Assembly (NCBI GenBank): GCA_035279905.1
Contig: DATEGZ010000058.1
Coordinates: 1-64,000, forward strand
Length of the DNA: 64,000 nucleotides
Reading direction: 5' to 3'
Source of the DNA: DATEGZ01 sp035279905
GTDB taxonomy: Bacteria; Acidobacteriota; Vicinamibacteria; Vicinamibacterales; SCN-69-37
Numbering within the stretch: the first letter of the stretch is position 1; every line of letters begins with the position of its first letter. The notes under the pieces were generated by a model. It saw only the letters and a program-made list of their open reading frames with translations. It ran no database searches and was not told where the DNA came from. Of this stretch, positions 40,301-48,584 are shown in pieces. The position numbers and the translations under genes are program-made.

Positions 40301-42154
40301 CTAACTGCCACCGCGTAGACACGCCTGCGGCGGCTCTGCCGGAGAGCTTGGCGAATCGTCCGACAGACAGGCGTTGCTTCCCCACACCATCGTGGAGCCC
40401 CACACCATCGTGGAGCCCCAGACCATCGTCGAACCCCACACCATGGTTGAGCCCCAGACCATGGTCGAGCCCCAGACCATCGTGGAGCCCCAGACCATCG
40501 TCGAACCCCAGACCATGGTCGAGCCCCAGACCATCGTGGAGCCCCAGACCATCGTGGAGCCCCAGACCATGGTCGAGCCCCAGACCATGGTCGAGCCCCA
40601 CACCATGGTGGAACCCCACACCATGGTGGAACCCCACACCATCGTGGAACCCCACACCATCGTGTTCCCGTGAACGGTTCCGGAACCCCAAACCATCGTG
40701 TCGCCGTTGACGTTCCGGAAGACAAGCTGACCTTCTGTCACTGTCTCGCCGCCAATCACATCCGTCGTCGGCGCCGCTTCGAAACTCCGGCTCGTCGCGA
40801 GTCCGACGGCGAGCGGCACGTTGATGCTGCCCGCGCCTTGCTCGATCAACCCGTAGCCGTCGAGATGCTGCGCCGTGAACTGGAGCGCGAATTTCACTTC
40901 CGCCGGCGAGAGCTTCGGGTTCGCTTGCAGCAGCTGCGCGACCGCGCCCGACACCACCGCGGCCGCCATGCTCGAGCCCGACAGCATCATGTAAGTCCCG
41001 CCGTTCGCGCCGAACACGCGCTGTGACGGGTAGTTGTCCCAGAGGTACGAGCCGGCCGTTTCGGACGACACAATCGCATTGCCCGGCGCGACGACGTCCG
41101 GCTTGAGCTCCCACGTCGACGGCTGATCCGGATCGCCCACCGGTCCGCGCGAGCTGTACGTCGTGACGCCATCGTCGCTCCGCGACACCGTGCCGTGTGT
41201 GTTGAGCGAGCCGACCGTCAACGCGCCAGGCGTGTCGCCGGGCGAGACGATGGCGCCCACGATCGGCGTGCCGTCTTCCGTCTTGCCAAGATTGCCGGCC
41301 GAGCAGATGACGACGATGCCGTTGGCGACCGCGCGCTCAACCGCTTTGGCCAGCGGATCGTCCTTGTAGAGCGACGTCGCCGGATGGCCGAGCGAGAGAT
41401 TGATCTCACGGATGTTGAACTTGTCTTTGTTCTTGATGGACCACTCGATGCCCTTGATGACATCCGACACGAGACCCGAGCCGTCCGTGCCGAGCACGCG
41501 AATGCTGATGAGCCCGGCGCCCGGGGCCATGCCGATGTAAGCGCCGCCGTCCGCGCCTTTGCTGCCCGCGCCGCTGCCCGCGATGATTCCGGCGACGTGC
41601 GTGCCGTGCCCGTAGGTGTCCACGCGGTCTGTGGCCGACGGATCGACGTAGTCGATCCACGTGACCACGCGCTTGTCCACATCCGGGTGGTGCGCGATGC
41701 CCGAATCGATGATGACGACGTTGATGCCCCGGCCGGTGATGCCGTCGAACGCCGACTTCCCGCCGCCCCAAAGCTGGCTCGCTCCGGTCGACTGCGTCGT
41801 CACCGCCATCGTGCCCGTGACGCGCGCATCCTCGGCGAGCGCCGTCAACGCCCCGTCTCCGGCCGCCTGATCGATTTGCGCCGCGGTGCCGGACAAGCGC
41901 GCGCCGGAGTCGAGCCGCGACTCGACCTGCAGGCCGTACTTTTTGGCGATGCGGTCAATCTCGGACTGCGGACCCTCGGCGATCACGTTGACCGTCGCAT
42001 CAGGGTTCTGCTGAATCTGGCGTGTCAGGTCGCGCGACAACCTGGCGCGCTGAGCGGACGCTGTGCCCGGCAGGGCAAAGATCGCCGCGATGAGGCCGAT
42101 AACAGACGCAGCCAGAACGCGACGGGTGGCAGAGGGGAGACGGAAGAGAGTCAT
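40301..42154 (-). CDS. Secreted S8 subtilisin-like protease with C-terminal TMVWGS repeats
   Basis: A 617-residue exported serine protease. ATG 42154 opens into a signal peptide (VLAASVIGLIAAIFALPGTASAQ). An I9-like propeptide follows (NPDATVNVIAEG, YGLQVESRL). The catalytic triad is intact: Asp in NVVIIDSGIAHHPDV (about 148), His in TYGHGTHVAGIIAG (about 183), Ser in LSGSSMAAAVVSGAVAQLL (about 391); the oxyanion Asn is in CSAGNLG. After the catalytic domain a linker holds one TMVWGSG, then sixteen perfect tandem TMVWGS hexapeptides (about 495-590) and a short tail with two Cys. The repeats could form a Trp-rich beta structure, a surface anchor or a protein-binding arm. It lies upstream of two micro-ORFs that end in IIVW-S/T. 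Confidence 0.9.
   Translation of the reverse strand: MTLFRLPSATRRVLAASVIGLIAAIFALPGTASAQRARLSRDLTRQIQQNPDATVNVIAEGPQSEIDRIAKKYGLQVESRLDSGARLSGTAAQIDQAAGDGALTALAEDARVTGTMAVTTQSTGASQLWGGGKSAFDGITGRGINVVIIDSGIAHHPDVDKRVVTWIDYVDPSATDRVDTYGHGTHVAGIIAGSGAGSKGADGGAYIGMAPGAGLISIRVLGTDGSGLVSDVIKGIEWSIKNKDKFNIREINLSLGHPATSLYKDDPLAKAVERAVANGIVVICSAGNLGKTEDGTPIVGAIVSPGDTPGALTVGSLNTHGTVSRSDDGVTTYSSRGPVGDPDQPSTWELKPDVVAPGNAIVSSETAGSYLWDNYPSQRVFGANGGTYMMLSGSSMAAAVVSGAVAQLLQANPKLSPAEVKFALQFTAQHLDGYGLIEQGAGSINVPLAVGLATSRSFEAAPTTDVIGGETVTEGQLVFRNVNGDTMVWGSGTVHGNTMVWGSTMVWGSTMVWGSTMVWGSTMVWGSTMVWGSTMVWGSTMVWGSTMVWGSTMVWGSTMVWGSTMVWGSTMVWGSTMVWGSTMVWGSTMVWGSNACLSDDSPSSPAEPPQACLRGGS
40383..40670 (-). repeat. Sixteen 18-bp tandem repeats encoding TMVWGS
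   Basis: Sixteen in-frame 18-base units encode identical hexapeptides, while third codon positions vary (GTG/GTC, TCC/TCG, GGC/GGT, ACG/ACC). The protein sequence is therefore held constant although the DNA has diverged. A seventeenth, separate copy lies at about 40685-40703. Confidence 0.95.
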
Positions 42155-42248
42155 ACGCCTGCTCACTAGCCGGAGTAACAAAAATGTACGCCGGCGTTGG
42201 CCGATTACACGCATGTACCGTACCAAAAGAGGACATTTTTGGGGGTGC

Positions 42249-42266
42249 AGAATTACGCCTAATTCT
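42249..42266. promoter_or_regulatory. Palindrome in the divergent protease / ABC transporter region
   Basis: The 310-base region 42155-42464 separates the minus-strand protease from the plus-strand transporter operon and has lower GC than its surroundings. It contains AGAATTA-CGCC-TAATTCT, a perfect 7-4-7 inverted repeat that could be an operator. TACATT (42188-42183, minus strand) is a possible -10 for the protease. I see no convincing gene in the region. Confidence 0.4.
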
Positions 42267-42464
42267 TGAGTTCGCAGCACTTTGTACCGCCATGACCAAC
42301 GACACTTTCGGATCCCCGATTACGGATTCGTCATGGCCATTTCAGTCTTGGTGCATGTTGGCCCAAGGGACCAGTGCAATTGTGCGAAAGAAGGTGAACG
42401 AGCCTGCTTCGGACCACCCGTTTTTGAAAGTCGTATTCAAGAACGTCATCCGGGTAGCTAACGC

Positions 42465-44204
42465 ATGAGGACCCACCGACTCCGGACGTCGCTCGCGGGG
42501 TTCGCCATGGCCACTCTGGTGGTTTTTGGCGCGTGTACGGCCCAAAACCCGGACCAGACCAGCGGGTCGACGCAAAAAAAAGGCGGCCGCCTGGTCGCTA
42601 CGTTCCGCTCAGAGCCCAGAACCTATAACAGATTTGTATCTGCGCGCACCGCGGAGGATCTGTTCATGCGTTTGACCCAGGCCACGCTCGTCCGGCTCAA
42701 CCACGTGAGCGGCGAGTTGGAGCCGTGGCTGGCGGCGAGCTGGACGAGCTCGTCGGCGGACGGGCGCGTCTGGACGCTCAAGCTTCGGCCGGGCCTGGTC
42801 TTCTCCGACGGCGCCCCGTTCACGGCCGCTGACGTTCAGTTCACGTTCCAGGCGCTCTACGACAAGAAAGTCGCGAGCCCGCTGGCGGCGAGCCTGCTCA
42901 TCGACAACAAGCCGCTCGACCTTCGCGCGATCGACGACACCACCCTCGTGCTGACGATGCCGGCGCCGTACGGGCCCGGGCTGAGCCTGCTCGACGCGAT
43001 TCCGATACTGCCGCGCCACAAGCTGGAGGCGGCGTTCACAGCCGGCGCGTTCCGCGAGGCGTGGGGATTATCCACGCCGCCCGCCGATCTGGCCGGACTC
43101 GGGCCGTTCGTGCTCAAGACCTACGTGCCAGGCGAGCGCATGATCTTTGCGCGCAACCCGCACTACTGGCGTCAGGACGAGAACGGCGCGCCGCTGCCTC
43201 GACTCGATGAGCTCGAGCTGCAGATCGTTCCGGAGCAGAACGCCGAGTTGCTCAGGCTGCAGGGCGGCACCACCGATCTGATGACCGACGAGGTGCGCCC
43301 GGAAGATCTCGCCGGCCTCCGCCGCCTCGAGGCGAGCGGCGCCGTGCAGCTCGTGCAAGCCGGCGTCAGCATCAACCCGGACGCTTTCTGGTTCAACCTC
43401 ACGCCGGGGGCGAACAAGGATCGCCCGTGGTTGCAGAGCGAGGAACTACGGCGCGCGATTTCCTACGCCGTCGATCGGAAGGCGTTCGTGGACACCGTGT
43501 TTCTCGGCGCCGCCGAGCCCATCTACGGGCCGATCACGTCCGGCAACCGCGAGTGGTTCATGCCGGACCTGCCGAAAACTGAACACGACGTTGCGCGCGC
43601 GAAGGCTCTGCTCGCATCGATCGGCCTGACCGACCGCAACGGCGACGGGATGCTCGAGGACAAGGCCGGCCGGGAGGCGCGGTTTTCGATCCTCACGCAG
43701 AAAGGGCACACGATCCTCGAGCAGTCCGTGGCGGTACTGCGAGAGCAGCTCGGCAAAGTCGGGCTCAAGATCGACGTCGTGTCGCTCGAGCAGACCGCCA
43801 TGCTCGAGAAGTTTTTCAAGGGCGACTACGAGGCGATGTATTTTCACATCCTGACCGACTCGTTCGATCCGGGGCGCAATCTCGACTTCTGGGTGAGCTC
43901 CCGGGACTTTCACGTCTGGCAGCCCGGTCAGAGGAAGCCGGCGCGTCCGTGGGAGGCGACGATCGACGATCTCATGCAGCGCGAGTCGACGACCACGAAT
44001 CGTGACGAAGCGCGGCGGCTGTTCGCCGAGGCGCAGAAGACGCTGGCCGATCACCTGCCGATCGTCTACTTTGCCGCGCCTCAAGTGACGATCGCGATGT
44101 CGTCGCGCGTGCGCGGCGCGACGCCGTCGGTGCTTCCGCCTCTGGTGTTGTGGAACGCCGACGTGCTCTGGGTCACTGCGGCGGGCCGCGCTGGACGCCA
44201 GTGA
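42465..44204 (+). CDS. Peptide-type ABC transporter substrate-binding lipoprotein (DppA/OppA family)
   Basis: A 579-residue solute-binding protein with a lipobox ending in VVFGAC, so it is tethered to the membrane. The SBP family 5 pattern is clear: TYNRFVSARTAEDLFMRLTQATLVRL, LEPWLAASWTSSSADGRVWTLKLRPGLVFSDGAPFTAADVQFTF, LRRAISYAVDRKAFVDTVFLG and FVLKTYVPGERMIFARNPHYW. It captures oligopeptides or other oligomeric solutes for the two permeases encoded just downstream. Its stop overlaps the next GTG by 4 bases. Confidence 0.9.
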   Translation: MRTHRLRTSLAGFAMATLVVFGACTAQNPDQTSGSTQKKGGRLVATFRSEPRTYNRFVSARTAEDLFMRLTQATLVRLNHVSGELEPWLAASWTSSSADGRVWTLKLRPGLVFSDGAPFTAADVQFTFQALYDKKVASPLAASLLIDNKPLDLRAIDDTTLVLTMPAPYGPGLSLLDAIPILPRHKLEAAFTAGAFREAWGLSTPPADLAGLGPFVLKTYVPGERMIFARNPHYWRQDENGAPLPRLDELELQIVPEQNAELLRLQGGTTDLMTDEVRPEDLAGLRRLEASGAVQLVQAGVSINPDAFWFNLTPGANKDRPWLQSEELRRAISYAVDRKAFVDTVFLGAAEPIYGPITSGNREWFMPDLPKTEHDVARAKALLASIGLTDRNGDGMLEDKAGREARFSILTQKGHTILEQSVAVLREQLGKVGLKIDVVSLEQTAMLEKFFKGDYEAMYFHILTDSFDPGRNLDFWVSSRDFHVWQPGQRKPARPWEATIDDLMQRESTTTNRDEARRLFAEAQKTLADHLPIVYFAAPQVTIAMSSRVRGATPSVLPPLVLWNADVLWVTAAGRAGRQ

Positions 44205-45115
44205 CCGCGGGCCTTGCCGCTTTTCTCGTCCGCCGCCTCGTCACTGGCTTCCTGTTCGTGCTCGTCGTCTCGTCGAGCGCGCTCGTGCTCACGCGCCTGG
44301 CGCCCGGCGACGCGGCTGTGGAGCTCCTCCCCGGTGGTTTGACGACGATGAAGGCCAACCGCGAGCGGCTGCACCTCGATCGGCCGATCGTGTGGCAGCT
44401 GGGCGAGTGGCTTCAAGGCCTTGCGCACTTCGATCTCGGCCGGTCGTTGCTCTTCGAACGGCCGGTGGGCGAGCTCGTGCGCGGGCGAGCCGGCCGCACC
44501 GCGACGCTGGCGTCCGTCGCGCTCGCGCTCGCGACGATCGTCGCGATCCCGCTGGGTCTCGCCACGGGCGCGTATCCCCGCAGCATGCTCGCGCGTTTTC
44601 TCGCCCCGATTTCGCTTGCGATGGTGGCGTGTCCGCCGTTGATTGCCGCGCTCGTGTTGTTGTGGCTGGCCCTCTCGACGCGGTGGTTTTCGGTGGCGCC
44701 CGGCAGCCTGGCCGTGCCGGCGCTTGCGCTGTCGCTGCCGCTCGCCGCGATGATGGAACGGCTCCAGTCGCGCGCCACTGCGGACATGATGTCCGCGCCC
44801 GACCTGGTCGCGGCGGCGGCGCGAGGCGTCCCGCCCGGCCGCCTGCTCTGGGTCCACGCGGCGCGCCAGTCGCTGCGGCCCGTGCTCGGCATCTTCGGCA
44901 TCGTGATCGGCACCGTGTTCAGCGGCTCGCTCGCGGTGGAATGGGCGACGTCGTGGCCCGGCCTTGGCCGCCTGATGTACGAGGCGGTCGCCACGCGCGA
45001 TGTGTTTCTGGTGACTGGATGCGCGTTCGCCGGGGCCACGATGATCGCGCTCGGCAATATCGTGGCCGACCTCACGCGGGCGCTGATCGATCCGCGCGTG
45101 CGAGGCCAGGCGTGA
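44201..45115 (+). CDS. ABC transporter permease, DppB/OppB type
   Basis: A 304-residue inner-membrane protein that starts at GTG 44201. It has six hydrophobic helices, beginning with RRLVTGFLFVLVVSSSALVLTRLAPGDAA. The ATPase-contact (EAA-like) loop is ARGVPPGRLLWVHAARQSLRPVLGI (about 222-246), and SLAVEWATSWPGLGRLMYEAVATRDVFLV is the characteristic C-terminal stretch. It forms the channel with the next protein. Confidence 0.88.
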   Translation: MTAGLAAFLVRRLVTGFLFVLVVSSSALVLTRLAPGDAAVELLPGGLTTMKANRERLHLDRPIVWQLGEWLQGLAHFDLGRSLLFERPVGELVRGRAGRTATLASVALALATIVAIPLGLATGAYPRSMLARFLAPISLAMVACPPLIAALVLLWLALSTRWFSVAPGSLAVPALALSLPLAAMMERLQSRATADMMSAPDLVAAAARGVPPGRLLWVHAARQSLRPVLGIFGIVIGTVFSGSLAVEWATSWPGLGRLMYEAVATRDVFLVTGCAFAGATMIALGNIVADLTRALIDPRVRGQA

Positions 45116-46119
45116 TGACTGGGTGGGCGCGCCGCGCCGGCCTGGTGACGCTGGCCGTCATCGCGCTCGCCGCACTCTTTGCTCCGGCGCTTTCGCCGAA
45201 TCCACCGGCGACCCAGCTGACGGACCGCGTGTACGCGCCGCCGATGCGTGTGCACCTGCGCGACGCGACGGGCTGGCGTGCGCCATTCGTGTATCCCCAG
45301 ATCCTCGAGGAACGGATTGTCTTCCGTTTCCGCGAAGACGTTGACCACCCGACGCCGTTGATCTGGTTCGCAAACGGCCACGTCGCGTCAATTCCCGCTG
45401 ATCGCGGCCCGCTGCTGCTGCTCGGTGCGGACCGGCTGGGTCGCGACGTCTTTTCGCGTCTGCTCGACGGCACGAGTCGATCGCTCGGCGTGGCCGTGGC
45501 CGGCACGTTCGGTGCGCTCCTGATTGGCGCGCTCGTCGGCGGTCTCGCCGGCAGCCAGGGCGGGCGCCTCGAGGGCCTGCTGATGCTCACCGCCGATTTC
45601 GTCGTCGTGCTGCCGGGCGCCTATCTCGTGCTCGTGCTGCGCGGCCTGCTGCCAATCGTGCTCGAACCGGACACGGCCTTCGCGCTGATGGCGGGGCTCT
45701 TCGCGTTGTCGGCGTGGCCCCACGTCGCGCGCGGTGTCCGCGCCGTCGTCGCGGCCGAACGGACGCGCGACTACGCAGAGGCTGCACGCGCGTCCGGCGC
45801 CGGTCCGCTGCGCGTTGCCTGGCACCTCGTGCCAGCCGCGCGCGGGTTCCTGGCCGTGCAAATCGTGCTGCTCGTGCCCGCGCTGCTCGTCGCGGAGGCG
45901 ACCGTGTCGTACTTCGGGTTGGGATTCGTCGAGCCCACGGCCAGCTGGGGCACGATGCTGCAGGACGCTGGAAACATCGCGCTCATGGCCGACGCGCCGT
46001 GGCTGCTGGCGCCCGCGGTCGCGATCTTCGTCGTCGTGCTGTCGCTCAATCTGTTGAGCGGCGCGCGCGCCGAGCACGCGCTCTTTGGGGAAACCGCGCC
46101 TATTTCATCCCGCTCGTGA
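45115..46119 (+). CDS. ABC transporter permease, DppC/OppC type
   Basis: A 334-residue inner-membrane protein; ATG 45115 (or GTG 45112) overlaps the end of the first permease. LGADRLGRDVFSRLLDGTSRSLGVAVAG is the classic DppC signature. RDYAEAARASGAGPLRVAWHLVPAA is the EAA loop and EATVSYFGLGFVEPTASWGTMLQDAGNIA the C-terminal motif. A long segment of about 80 residues between helix 1 and the signature (HLRDATGWRAPFVYPQ) is probably periplasmic. The genes for the two ATPases are not adjacent. The end overlaps the convergent hydrolase gene by 20 bases. Confidence 0.88.
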   Translation: MTGWARRAGLVTLAVIALAALFAPALSPNPPATQLTDRVYAPPMRVHLRDATGWRAPFVYPQILEERIVFRFREDVDHPTPLIWFANGHVASIPADRGPLLLLGADRLGRDVFSRLLDGTSRSLGVAVAGTFGALLIGALVGGLAGSQGGRLEGLLMLTADFVVVLPGAYLVLVLRGLLPIVLEPDTAFALMAGLFALSAWPHVARGVRAVVAAERTRDYAEAARASGAGPLRVAWHLVPAARGFLAVQIVLLVPALLVAEATVSYFGLGFVEPTASWGTMLQDAGNIALMADAPWLLAPAVAIFVVVLSLNLLSGARAEHALFGETAPISSRS

Positions 46120-47527
46120 ACTCGGTCCACGGCTGCGTCTTCATGTCGCGCAGCAGGCCGCGCGCCCAGCCGAACTGCGGCTGCCGCGTCAGGAAATCGT
46201 TGGCGATGAAATCCGGCGCGCACGGATGGCCCATCGCCGCCCACATCTGCATCTTTTCGGCCATCGCGCCGGTCGTGACCTTCGCCTGCACGGTCCCGCC
46301 CGGATAGTACGGCGGCCAGTCCCAGTCGGCAATGCCGCGCGGCGAGCTGTCCACCGTGCCGCAGAGCGACCGCTCGCTGGGCTCATCCTTCTTCGCGATG
46401 ATGTCGTACGGATCCGACTCGAATCGTTTGCCGGTCTCGGCGTCGATCTGGCCCTTGAACTGGGCCATGAGCTGCTCCCACCGCGCGCGCCGCGCGTTGG
46501 GCGAGCTGCCCTTGTTGCCGCTGTCAAAGTGCGTTTCCGTCGCGATCAGCTTCTTGCCGACCGGGAAGTTCGACCCGACGAAGTAGCCGTCCGACGACCG
46601 CTCGACCGAGTGCTCCTTCAGACCCAGCTCGAACCGCGCGATTTCGCCGGTCTTGTTGTCGCCGATCAGCCAGTCGTTCGCGTAGCCGCCGTTGTTGCCG
46701 TCGAGCATGATCTTCACGTAGTCGTCGATCGAGTTGCTGTACTGCAGCGCCTTGCGCGCGCGGAAGAACTCTGGCGTGCCCTTCGGATCGAAGGCCTCGA
46801 ACCGCGAGATCGTCGTCTCGGTGATCATGATCCCGTTCGAGTTCACGCCGAAGTCGTCGTCGCTCACGATGATGCCCGGCAGCCCGTCCATGATGATGCG
46901 GTGCCCCTTCGCGGGCACGAGATCGAAGACGATGTTCCACCGCGAGCCGACGATGTAGTCGGTCCACGCGTTGTGCCCCATGACGATGCGCCCGTCGCGC
47001 GTGAACGCGCCGGTCGCGACAAACGCGCTGCAGCTCTCCGGCGACTTCACCGACGGTTTTTTGCCGTGCTGCTTGTCGAGCCATGGCACGTAGTACCCCG
47101 GCAGCTCTTCGATGGCGTTCAGCGCGACGAGATCCCAGCGGTCGAGCTTCGCGCCGTTCGCTGTCGCGCCGGCGACGATGCCGTCGATCTCCTGTTGGTA
47201 TTCGGCGTCGATCTTCGGCCACAGCAGGTGTTCGCCCGCGTCCCGGTAGAACGCCCAGTCCTTTTTCGTCTGCTGTTTGAGCAGCGGCGCCACCACGCGG
47301 AGCAGGTCCGTGATCTCCGGCGCGAGCAGGTAGCCGTGCTGGAAGCCGAGCGCGTCTGGCGCGCCCTGCACGTGCACGAAGATCCAGCCGTTGCGATCGA
47401 ATCGATACGCGCCGTTCAAGCGCGGATCGGGCAATGCGGCGGCGGCTGTGGCGTCGGCGGGTGGGCTGCAGCTGGCGCCCAGCGCCAGGAGCAGCGCGGC
47501 AGTGATGACGGTGACAGGGCGCGACAT
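46100..47527 (-). CDS. Lipoprotein of the C45 / phospholipase-B-like Ntn-hydrolase family
   Basis: A 475-residue exported protein. ATG 47527 leads into a lipobox (TAALLLALGASC). The Ntn-hydrolase pattern is visible: GFQHGYLLAPEI, AKLDRWDLVALNAIEELPGYY, then ESCSAFVATGAFTRDGRIVMGHNAWTDY with the probable Cys nucleophile after Ser (about residue 171). GLPGIIVSDDDFGVNSNGIMITETTI and NDWLIGDNKTGEIARFELGLKEH also fit phospholipase-B-like amidases. It probably cleaves an acyl-amide or ester bond in the periplasm; the substrate is unknown. Confidence 0.8.
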   Translation of the reverse strand: MSRPVTVITAALLLALGASCSPPADATAAAALPDPRLNGAYRFDRNGWIFVHVQGAPDALGFQHGYLLAPEITDLLRVVAPLLKQQTKKDWAFYRDAGEHLLWPKIDAEYQQEIDGIVAGATANGAKLDRWDLVALNAIEELPGYYVPWLDKQHGKKPSVKSPESCSAFVATGAFTRDGRIVMGHNAWTDYIVGSRWNIVFDLVPAKGHRIIMDGLPGIIVSDDDFGVNSNGIMITETTISRFEAFDPKGTPEFFRARKALQYSNSIDDYVKIMLDGNNGGYANDWLIGDNKTGEIARFELGLKEHSVERSSDGYFVGSNFPVGKKLIATETHFDSGNKGSSPNARRARWEQLMAQFKGQIDAETGKRFESDPYDIIAKKDEPSERSLCGTVDSSPRGIADWDWPPYYPGGTVQAKVTTGAMAEKMQMWAAMGHPCAPDFIANDFLTRQPQFGWARGLLRDMKTQPWTEFTSGMK

Positions 47528-47594
47528 CGGTGTGCTCACTTTACTCCTCATCTCCTGCGTTGACACGGCCCGGCGCGACAGCTAGCCTCCGGAG

Positions 47595-48518
47595 ATGAAG
47601 TCCCGGCTGCGCGGCATCCTTCCTCCGATTCCCACCATTTTCGACGCCTCAGGACGCATCGACCGGCGCGCGATGAGCGAGAACATCCGCCGCTGGATGA
47701 CGACGGATCTTTCCGGAGTGCTCGCGCTGGGCTCGAACGGCGAAGCGGCGCTGCTCGACGAGGACGAGAGCCAGGCGGTGGTCGAGACGGCGCGCGAACA
47801 CGTGCCCCGCGAGCGGCTGCTGCTCGTCGGCGTCGGCCGCGAATCGACGCGCCAGACGATTTCCGCCGCGAAGCGCGCCGCAAAAGCCGGCGCGGACGCG
47901 GTGCTCGTGCGGACGCCGTTCTTCTACAAGTCGCAGATGACCGCTGAAGCGCTGAACGCGCACTTTCATGCGGTGGCGGACGCCGCACCGGTGCCCGTCG
48001 TGCTCTACAACCTGCCGGGCGTGACGGGCGTGTCGTTCACGCTGCCCATCGTGACGCGTCTCGCGGAGCATCCGAACGTCGCCGGCATCAAGGAGACGAG
48101 CCCGGACATCGAGCGGCTCGGCCAATTCGCGGGCGTCCGGCCGGATCGCTTCCGTGTCCTGTGCGGGTGCGCGCCAGTCGTGTACCCCGCGCTGGTCAGC
48201 GGCGCGTCGGGCGCGATTCTGGCGGTCGCCAACGTGCTGCCCGACGAGTGCTGCGCGCTCTACGCGCACGTGAAAGCCGGCCGCCACCACGAAGCGCTCG
48301 AGCTGCAGCGCAAGCTGACGCCGCTCGCGCAGCTCGTGACGACCGTCCACGGGGTGGCCGGACTCAAAGTCGCGCTCGAGCTGGCGGGCTATCACGGCGG
48401 GGCAGTGCGGGCGCCGCTCTTGACCGCGACGAGCCGCATCCGCGACGACATCGCAGCGGCCTATGCGGCGTTCGGGTCGGAAGTTCGCACCGGATTTGTT
48501 ACCGGCGCACAAACCTGA
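47595..48518 (+). CDS. DapA / N-acetylneuraminate lyase family aldolase
   Basis: A 307-residue class I aldolase of the DapA superfamily. The pyruvate-site motif GVLALGSNGEAALLDEDE (about 43-60), YNLPGVTGVSF with the catalytic Tyr (about 136) and GIKETSPD with the Schiff-base Lys (about 164) are intact. GSNGE in place of GTTGE is closer to 4-hydroxy-2-oxoglutarate aldolase-like members than to true DapA. The lysA gene at 59822 is far away and not linked. The likely reaction is retro-aldol cleavage of a 2-oxo acid to pyruvate. Confidence 0.85.
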   Translation: MKSRLRGILPPIPTIFDASGRIDRRAMSENIRRWMTTDLSGVLALGSNGEAALLDEDESQAVVETAREHVPRERLLLVGVGRESTRQTISAAKRAAKAGADAVLVRTPFFYKSQMTAEALNAHFHAVADAAPVPVVLYNLPGVTGVSFTLPIVTRLAEHPNVAGIKETSPDIERLGQFAGVRPDRFRVLCGCAPVVYPALVSGASGAILAVANVLPDECCALYAHVKAGRHHEALELQRKLTPLAQLVTTVHGVAGLKVALELAGYHGGAVRAPLLTATSRIRDDIAAAYAAFGSEVRTGFVTGAQT

Positions 48519-48584
48519 AATTTCGCCAAGGCTTCGCGCGTCACTGATGGCACCGGCTGAGACAGCCGAAAATCCGAGAAGGAC

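Noticed and set aside
40374..40673. Plus-strand open frame encoding HTIVEP/QTMVEP hexapeptide repeats
   Set aside because: It is the shadow of the TMVWGS array. An 18-bp period keeps other frames open; the protease frame shows synonymous variation and a complete enzyme upstream.
38102..42154. Low-GC block considered as a prophage or integrative element
   Set aside because: No integrase, transposase, tRNA target or direct-repeat borders were seen, and the lower-GC border falls inside a gene.
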